Origin: Burkholderiales bacterium
Lineage (GTDB): Bacteria; Pseudomonadota; Gammaproteobacteria; Burkholderiales; Usitatibacteraceae
Length of the DNA stretch: 9,197 nucleotides
Direction of reading: 5' to 3'
Assembly: GCA_025936275.1 (NCBI GenBank)
Contig: JAICTR010000087.1
Span: forward strand, 1-9,197
Shown here in pieces: positions 5,102 to 9,197 of this stretch. The notes below the pieces were generated by a model, which did no database searches, was not told where the DNA came from, and saw only the letters and a program-made list of their open reading frames with translations. Within the stretch, counting starts at the first letter, position 1, and every line of letters begins with the position of its first letter. The position numbers and the translations under genes were made by a program.

Positions 5102-5706
5102 CGAACGTTCCCCCGCTGGGGACGGCGCTGCCGCGCCGCGGCAATGCGGCGCTCACGGCGCTCGGGAGGACGCTGCTGCGCGCCCTCGGCTGGCGCATCG
5201 AGGGCGAGATCCCGAACCTCCCGAAGCTCGTGATCGCGATCGCGCCGCACACCTCGAACTGGGATTTCGTGGTGGGCATGGCGGCCATGTTCGCGCTCGA
5301 CCTGCGGCTCTCATTCCTCGGCAAGCACACGCTCTTCCGCGGGCCGTTCGGCGCGCTCTTCCGCGGGATGGGCGGCATCGCCGTGGACCGCTCCAATCCG
5401 CAGGGCGTCGTGGACGAATGCGTGCGCGCCTTCGGGGCGAGCGAGCGGCGCGTGCTCGCGCTCGCGCCGCAGGGCACGCGCAAGGGCGACGGCCGCTTCC
5501 GCTCCGGGTTCCTGCGCATCGCGCGCGGCGCGAACGTGCCGGTGGTGCTCGCCGCGCTCGATTACGGGGCGCGCACGGTGCGCATCGGTCCCCTCGTGCG
5601 TGCGTCGGAAGACCTCGAGGGCGACCTCGCGCGCATCGAGGCGCACTTCGCCGGCGTACGCGGCAAGCGCGCGCGCCGGATGGCGGCGGCGCCCCACGAC
5701 TTATAA
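5098..5706 (+). CDS. PlsC-like lysophospholipid acyltransferase family protein
   Basis: 202 residues from TTG 5098, which overlaps the previous stop by TTGA. The HX4D catalytic motif is HTSNWD (His51-Asp56), and block II GGIAVDRS is at 92-99. The block normally reading PEGTR is PQGTR (124-128), so the conserved Glu is Gln125. The HTSNWD subfamily usually reads APEGTRK in my recollection. Family members transfer acyl groups from acyl-ACP/CoA to lysophosphatidate or related lipids at the inner membrane; the exact acceptor is unknown here. It is shorter than E. coli PlsC (245 aa), which is normal for this subfamily. Later in-frame starts would delete the catalytic His, so the TTG is preferred. 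The stop TAA overlaps a TATAAT box. Confidence 0.85.
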   Translation: MTNVPPLGTALPRRGNAALTALGRTLLRALGWRIEGEIPNLPKLVIAIAPHTSNWDFVVGMAAMFALDLRLSFLGKHTLFRGPFGALFRGMGGIAVDRSNPQGVVDECVRAFGASERRVLALAPQGTRKGDGRFRSGFLRIARGANVPVVLAALDYGARTVRIGPLVRASEDLEGDLARIEAHFAGVRGKRARRMAAAPHDL

Positions 5707-5707
5707 T
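5702..5707 (+). promoter_or_regulatory. Consensus TATAAT -10 box over the acyltransferase stop
   Basis: A perfect TATAAT that includes the TAA stop of the acyltransferase, in an otherwise very GC-rich stretch. No recognisable -35 lies at 16-18 bp. A start near 5714 would give a 19-nt leader to the CobD-like TTG at 5733. Confidence 0.45.
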
Positions 5708-5730
5708 CGGCGCTCGATTCGGAAGCGCCG
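5708..5730 (+). other. 7-bp hairpin carrying the CobD-like gene's RBS
   Basis: CGGCGCT (5708-5714) pairs with AGCGCCG (5724-5730), leaving a 9-nt loop. The likely Shine-Dalgarno GGAAG (5721-5725) lies in the loop and 3' arm, and TTG 5733 follows 2 nt after the stem. It may act as a weak terminator for the upstream unit (only CTTT follows) or may mask the RBS in read-through mRNA. Confidence 0.5.
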
Positions 5731-5732
5731 CT

Positions 5733-6653
5733 TTGAGTCTCCTCGCCCTCCTCGTAAGCCTCCTCGCGCAGCATGCGTGGCCGCCGCAGCCGCGCCAGCC
5801 GCTGCTCGCGTTCTATGGACGCATGTGCCTGTCCGCGGCGAAGCGCCTGGACGCGGGCGACCGCAACTCCGGCATCGCCGCGTGGCTCCTGGTCATGGCG
5901 GCGGTGCTCGTGCCGGCATCCCTCGTCACCTGGGCCGCGGCCGCGATCCATCCCTTCGTGCTGTGGATCCTCGACATCGTCGTGCTCTACGCGACGCTGC
6001 GCTTCCTGCATGCGGTGGGCGAGCTGGGCGCGATCGAGAAGCGCCTCCGCGAGGGCGACACGGCGGGCGCCGCGAGCCGGCTCGCGCAATGGCAGGGCCG
6101 CGCGATCGATGCGGACGACGCCGGCACCGTGGCGCGCCTCGCCGCCCAGCAGGCGATCCGCGAGGCGCACCAGGGCGCGCTCGCGCCCCTCTTCTGGTAC
6201 CTCGCGCTGCCGGGACCGATCGGCCTCGTGCTCTATCCGCTCGCGTTGCGGGCCGCGCAGGGATGGTCGCATCGCGTCGACGCCGAGGCGGGCGACTTCG
6301 GCTGGTTCGCGGCGCGTGCCTTCCACGTGATCGACTGGATCCCGCAGCGGCTCACGGCCTTCGCGTTCGCGGTGGTCGGCGACTTCGAGGCTGCGCTCTA
6401 CTGCTGGCGCTCCCAGGCATCGAGCTGGCGGCGCGCCGAGGAGGCGATCGTGCTCGCGAGCGGGGCCGGCGCGCTCGGCGTGCGGCTGGGCGACCCGATC
6501 CACGTCGCGGGCGGCGTCGTCGCGCGTCCGACGCTCGGCGTGGGCGAGGGCGCGCGCGAGGACGCCCTGGCGAGCCTGGAGGGACTGCTGTGGCGCGCGC
6601 TCGCCTTGTGGCTGGTGGTGTTCCTCCTCGCCGCGGCATTGAACCTGCGCTGA
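5733..6653 (+). CDS. CobD/CbiB-family membrane protein
   Basis: 306 residues from TTG 5733. The signature of adenosylcobinamide-phosphate synthase (CobD/CbiB) is visible as GAGALGVRLG (244-253), preceded by RAEEAIVLAS where true CbiB proteins usually have an SPNAG-W type segment. Hydrophobic stretches suggest an inner-membrane protein: the N-terminus, about 47-90 (two segments), about 150-170, and the last 20 residues (ALALWLVVFLLAAALNL). True CbiB attaches aminopropanol phosphate to cobyric acid. No cobalamin gene is present in this window, and betaproteobacteria carry stand-alone relatives annotated only as CobD/CbiB family, so the cobalamin role is doubtful. The TTG is supported by GGAAG upstream and by the following hydrophobic N-terminus (SLLALLVSLLAQ). 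Confidence 0.82.
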   Translation: MSLLALLVSLLAQHAWPPQPRQPLLAFYGRMCLSAAKRLDAGDRNSGIAAWLLVMAAVLVPASLVTWAAAAIHPFVLWILDIVVLYATLRFLHAVGELGAIEKRLREGDTAGAASRLAQWQGRAIDADDAGTVARLAAQQAIREAHQGALAPLFWYLALPGPIGLVLYPLALRAAQGWSHRVDAEAGDFGWFAARAFHVIDWIPQRLTAFAFAVVGDFEAALYCWRSQASSWRRAEEAIVLASGAGALGVRLGDPIHVAGGVVARPTLGVGEGAREDALASLEGLLWRALALWLVVFLLAAALNLR

Positions 6654-6661
6654 TCGCCGCG

Positions 6662-6677
6662 CCGCGGTGCGCCGCGG
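6662..6677 (+). other. CCGCGG hairpin between the CobD-like gene and amrB
   Basis: CCGCGG-TGCG-CCGCGG forms a 6-bp all-GC stem with a 4-nt loop. The two copies of the self-palindromic hexamer are 10 bp apart, about one helical turn. It lies 8 nt after the CobD-like stop and just upstream of the TGCTAGGCT box. There is no T-run. It is a candidate operator or mRNA 3'-end structure, but CCGCGG is a common word at this GC content. Confidence 0.35.
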
Positions 6678-6680
6678 AAG

Positions 6681-6689
6681 TGCTAGGCT
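6681..6689 (+). promoter_or_regulatory. Extended -10 (TGCTAGGCT) before the AmmeMemoRadiSam genes
   Basis: TG-N-TAGGCT fits the extended -10 pattern (TGnTAnnnT). It would start transcription near 6696, about 26 nt before the amrB ATG. No -35 is visible, as is tolerated for extended -10 promoters. Confidence 0.35.
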
Positions 6690-6721
6690 GGATCGACCTC
6701 CGCTTCCAGCACGAAGCCCGC

Positions 6722-7519
6722 ATGTCCACGACCCGGCCGCCCGCCGTCGCCGGCAGCTTCTATCCCGGGGACCCGTCCGCGCTCGCCGCGGAAGTGACCG
6801 CCTATCTCGCCGCCGGCCGAGCGCCCGCAGCCACGCCGCCTAAGGCGATCATCGCGCCGCACGCGGGGTACTTGTACTCCGGCGCCGTCGCGGCCTCGGG
6901 GTACGCGCGGGTGGCGCCGCTCGCCGGCAAGATCGCGCGCGTGGTGCTCGCCGGTCCCGCGCATCGCGTGCACGTGCGCGGCGTCGCGATCCCCGCGGCG
7001 AGCGCATTCACGACGCCGCTCGGCGCGGTGGCGCTCGATCGCGAGGCGCTCGAGGCGGTGCGCCGCTTTCCCTTCGTCGAGGTGAGCGAGCGCGCCCATG
7101 CGCTCGAGCACTCGCTCGAGGTGCACCTGCCGTTCCTGCAGGCGGCGCTCGGCACATTCCGCCTCGCACCGCTGGTGGTGGGCGATGCGGCACCCGAGGA
7201 GATGGCCGCGCTCCTCGAGGCGCTGTGGGGCGGCGCGGAGACGCTCGTCGTGGTGAGCTCCGACCTCTCGCACTACCTGCCCTACGACGAAGCGCGCGAA
7301 CGCGACCGCCGGACCGCGAGCGCCATCGTCGCGCTCGATGCGCGCCTCGAGCCGGAGGAGGCGTGCGGCGCGGCGCCGATCAACGGGCTGCTGGTCCTCG
7401 CGCGCCGCCTGGGCCTCGAGGCCGAGCTCCTCGACCTGCGCAACTCCGGCGACACCGCGGGAAGCCGCGACCGCGTCGTCGGATACGGCGCATTCGCGTT
7501 CCATCGCCGCCATGGATGA
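6722..7519 (+). CDS. amrB: AmmeMemoRadiSam system protein B (Memo-like)
   Basis: 265 residues of the MEMO1 family, a metal-binding fold related to class III extradiol dioxygenases. The conserved N-terminus RPPAVAGSFYPGDP is present. Metal-site residues line up with human MEMO1 His49, His81 and Cys244 as His47 (APHAGYLYSG), His81 (GPAHRV) and Cys215 (CGAAPI). HSLEVHLPFLQ (130-140) and SSDLSHY (179-185) are also family motifs. The biochemical role in bacteria is unknown; human MEMO1 binds iron or copper. The ATG at 6722 has only a weak RBS (GAAG) but fits the conserved N-terminus exactly. It overlaps the AMMECR1-like gene by 8 nt. Confidence 0.95.
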   Translation: MSTTRPPAVAGSFYPGDPSALAAEVTAYLAAGRAPAATPPKAIIAPHAGYLYSGAVAASGYARVAPLAGKIARVVLAGPAHRVHVRGVAIPAASAFTTPLGAVALDREALEAVRRFPFVEVSERAHALEHSLEVHLPFLQAALGTFRLAPLVVGDAAPEEMAALLEALWGGAETLVVVSSDLSHYLPYDEARERDRRTASAIVALDARLEPEEACGAAPINGLLVLARRLGLEAELLDLRNSGDTAGSRDRVVGYGAFAFHRRHG

Positions 7520-8060
7520 AAGCACGCGACGCGGTCGCCTGCTGCTCGGCATCGCGCGCGAGGCGATCCTCGCCGGCGAGCCGCCCGCGGCGGCGGCGCG
7601 CGCCTGGGCGGAATCGTGGCTCCTCGCGATGGGGGCGACCTTCGTCACGCTGCGCGACGCGGGCGAGCTGCGCGGCTGCATCGGCACCGTCGACCCGCAC
7701 CGCGCGCTCGGCGACGACGTCACGCACAACGCGCATGCCGCCGCCTACCGCGACACGCGCTTCCCGCCGCTCACCGCGCCGGTGCGCGAACGCCTGGAGA
7801 TCGAGGTGAGCGTGCTCAGCGCGCGCGTGCCGCTCGCCGCGGCGAGCGAGCGCGAGGCGGCTGGCGCGCTGCGCCCGGGGATCGACGGGGTGCTCCTCGA
7901 GTACGGCGAGGCGCGCGCGACCTTCCTGCCGCAGGTGTGGGAGAGCCTCCCCGAGCCGATCGATTTCCTCGCGGAGCTGCGCCGCAAGGCGCGGCTGCCG
8001 GCGCGCTTCTGGCACCCGGCGATCCGGCTTTCGCGCTACACCGTGGAGAAATACCGGTGA
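7512..8060 (+). CDS. amrA: AmmeMemoRadiSam system protein A (AMMECR1-like)
   Basis: 182 residues of the AMMECR1 family. The hallmark LRGCIGTV (53-60, Cys56) is intact, followed by DPHRALGDDVTHNAHAAAYRDTRFPPL and the C-terminal FLPQVWESLPEP and RLSRYTVEKYR segments. The family is found across archaea, bacteria and eukaryotes; its molecular activity is not established. The gene begins within the last codons of the Memo-like gene (8-nt overlap) and ends in a GTGA overlap with the radical SAM gene, so all three are probably made from one mRNA in fixed ratio. The partner genes make this identification very safe. Confidence 0.95.
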   Translation: MDESTRRGRLLLGIAREAILAGEPPAAAARAWAESWLLAMGATFVTLRDAGELRGCIGTVDPHRALGDDVTHNAHAAAYRDTRFPPLTAPVRERLEIEVSVLSARVPLAAASEREAAGALRPGIDGVLLEYGEARATFLPQVWESLPEPIDFLAELRRKARLPARFWHPAIRLSRYTVEKYR

Positions 8061-9197
8061 GCGAGCGCCTGCACGACGCGATCGAGGAGCCGGTGCATCC
8101 CGGGCGCTGGTGGCACCGGCTGGGCGACGGGCGCGTCCAATGCGACCTCTGCCCGCGCGAATGCCGCCTGCATGAAGGCCAACGCGGCGCCTGCTTCGTG
8201 CGCGCGCGCGTGGCCGACGCGATGGTCCTCACCACCTACGGGCGCTCCTCGGGATTCTGCGTCGATCCGGTGGAGAAGAAGCCGCTCAACCATTTCCATC
8301 CGGGAAGCGCGGTGCTCTCGTTCGGCACCGCGGGTTGCAACCTCGCCTGCAAGTTCTGCCAGAACTGGGACATCTCCAAGTCGCGCGACATGGACCGCCT
8401 CATGGATCGCGCCTCGCCCGAGGCGATCGCGCGGGCCGCGGTGCAATCGGGCTCGGCGAGCGTCGCCTTCACGTACAACGATCCCGTGATCTTCGCCGAA
8501 TACGCCATGGATGCCGCCGACGCCTGCCACGCCGCGGGGGTGAAGACCATCGCGGTCACCGCCGGCTACATCTCGCCCGAGCCGCGCCGCGAGTTCTACG
8601 CGAAGATGGACGCGGCGAACGTGGACCTGAAGGGCTTCACCGATGCGTTCTACGTGAAGCTCACCGGCGCGCGCCTCGCCCCGGTGCTCGATACGCTCGC
8701 CTACATCCGCCACGCGACCGATTGCTGGCTCGAGATCACGACGCTGCTGATCCCGGGCCGCAACGATTCCGATGCCGAGATCCGCGAGGAGAGCCGCTGG
8801 ATCCGCCGCGAGCTCGGCATCGACGTGCCGCTGCACTTCACCGCGTTTCACCCGGACTTCAAGATGACCGACGTCGCGGCCACGCCCGCGGCGACGGTGG
8901 CGCGCGCGCGGCGGATCGCGATGCAGGAGGGGCTGCGCTACGTCTACACCGGCAACGTGCACGATCGCGAGGGTGGCACCACCCGCTGCCCGGACTGCCG
9001 CGCCTCGCTCATCGTTCGCGACTGGCACCGGATCGAGGGCTATCGGCTGAGCGAAAGCGGGGCTTGCCCGGATTGCGGCGCGCAGGTCGCCGGCCGCTTC
9101 GGCGCCTTCGACCTGCGCCGCCAATTCGGCCGGCGCCGCATCCCGGTGATATTGGGGTCAGGTTTGTTTTTTTTAAAGTGGCCGATTTGGGCCCGCC
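8057..9197 (+). CDS. amrS: AmmeMemoRadiSam system radical SAM enzyme, 3' end open
   Basis: Starts at GTG 8057 (overlapping the previous stop) and stays open to the window edge, 380 codons. The radical SAM cluster motif CxxxCxxC is Cys94, Cys98 and Cys101 (CNLACKFCQNW). An N-terminal Cys group, Cys29/32/36/46, and a C-terminal zinc-ribbon-like pair, CPDC at 311-314 and 337-340, are typical of AmrS-type proteins, which resemble pyruvate-formate-lyase activating enzymes. The substrate is unknown. The family normally stops a few residues after the RRIPV found at 360-364. Here the frame continues into AT-richer sequence (ILGSGLFFLKWPIWAR) that looks unrelated, so the original stop codon appears to be lost or displaced by an inserted element. 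Confidence 0.93.
   Translation, partial: MSERLHDAIEEPVHPGRWWHRLGDGRVQCDLCPRECRLHEGQRGACFVRARVADAMVLTTYGRSSGFCVDPVEKKPLNHFHPGSAVLSFGTAGCNLACKFCQNWDISKSRDMDRLMDRASPEAIARAAVQSGSASVAFTYNDPVIFAEYAMDAADACHAAGVKTIAVTAGYISPEPRREFYAKMDAANVDLKGFTDAFYVKLTGARLAPVLDTLAYIRHATDCWLEITTLLIPGRNDSDAEIREESRWIRRELGIDVPLHFTAFHPDFKMTDVAATPAATVARARRIAMQEGLRYVYTGNVHDREGGTTRCPDCRASLIVRDWHRIEGYRLSESGACPDCGAQVAGRFGAFDLRRQFGRRRIPVILGSGLFFLKWPIWAR
9149..9197 (+). mobile_element. Possible edge of a REP/RAYT-type element or dispersed repeat
   Basis: From about 9149 the composition changes abruptly: GGGGTCAGGT (9154-9163), then eight Ts (9167-9174) and AAAGTGG, unlike the GC-rich coding sequence before it. From memory, GGGGTCAGGT or GGGGTCAG words close to T-rich stretches flank REP-associated tyrosine transposase (IS200-like) genes in GC-rich proteobacteria. 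The final bases contain GGCC-ATTTG-GGCC-like symmetry (9180-9194). No transposase is visible because the window ends. The assignment is tentative. Confidence 0.35.

Noticed and set aside
8036..9124. Minus-strand open frame of 362 codons opposite the radical SAM gene
   Set aside because: The plus-strand frame carries intact radical SAM and Cys motifs. The antisense translation is Arg/Ala/Val-rich without motifs.
1..9197. tRNA, rRNA, CRISPR array or toxin-antitoxin pair
   Set aside because: No cloverleaf, no regularly spaced repeats and no recognisable toxin or antitoxin family were found by reading. The only short paired genes (3641-4127) show no such motifs.

Overview
The window is GC-rich (about 70% by eye), and every gene I can support lies on the + strand with very little space between genes. 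The proteins point to a betaproteobacterium. They include a 188-residue dCTP deaminase of the proteobacterial type next to an ApbC/Mrp carrier, a DUF6352-like protein, a DUF6494-like protein and a CobD/CbiB-family protein outside any cobalamin cluster. I cannot name a genus.

Layout. (1) 1-519 is the 3' part of an ApbC/Mrp Fe-S carrier ATPase. It is separated from dcd (559-1125) by a strong 7-bp hairpin. (2) 1126-1392 is the only real intergenic region. It holds a CRP-type palindrome overlapping the dcd stop codon, nested inverted repeats with a T-run, a TATACT promoter box, a GNRA-capped hairpin, and a 40-codon leader reading frame with a near-perfect Shine-Dalgarno. The leader overlaps the start of a PLP-dependent ornithine/lysine-type decarboxylase (1393-2577). 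A DUF6352-like gene follows (2587-3612). (3) A TAGAAT box at 3610 precedes a tight unit: an unrecognised 88-aa protein (3641-3907), a DUF6494-like protein (3921-4127), a fold-type II PLP ammonia-lyase of the threonine dehydratase / hydroxyaspartate ammonia-lyase type (4124-5101), and a PlsC-like acyltransferase (5098-5706). The last three are linked by 4-nt GTGA and TTGA stop/start overlaps. (4) A TATAAT box overlaps the acyltransferase stop. It is followed by a 7-bp hairpin and a CobD/CbiB-family membrane protein (5733-6653). (5) From 6722 to the window end lies an AmmeMemoRadiSam cassette in the order Memo-like B, AMMECR1-like A, radical SAM S, with overlapping genes. The conserved end of the radical SAM protein runs straight into an AT-richer tail containing GGGGTCAGGT and eight Ts, which looks like the edge of a repeat or mobile element.

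How the genes may work together. The decarboxylase makes a diamine (probably putrescine), and its leader looks built for regulation at both transcription and translation. The Memo/AMMECR1/radical SAM trio is a widespread but biochemically undefined system. The remaining genes are housekeeping (Fe-S delivery, dUTP supply, lipid acylation) or of unknown function. I see no RNA genes, CRISPR array or complete insertion sequence. The most notable material is the decarboxylase leader, the AmmeMemoRadiSam cassette with its altered 3' end, and an acyltransferase with Gln where the family normally has Glu.
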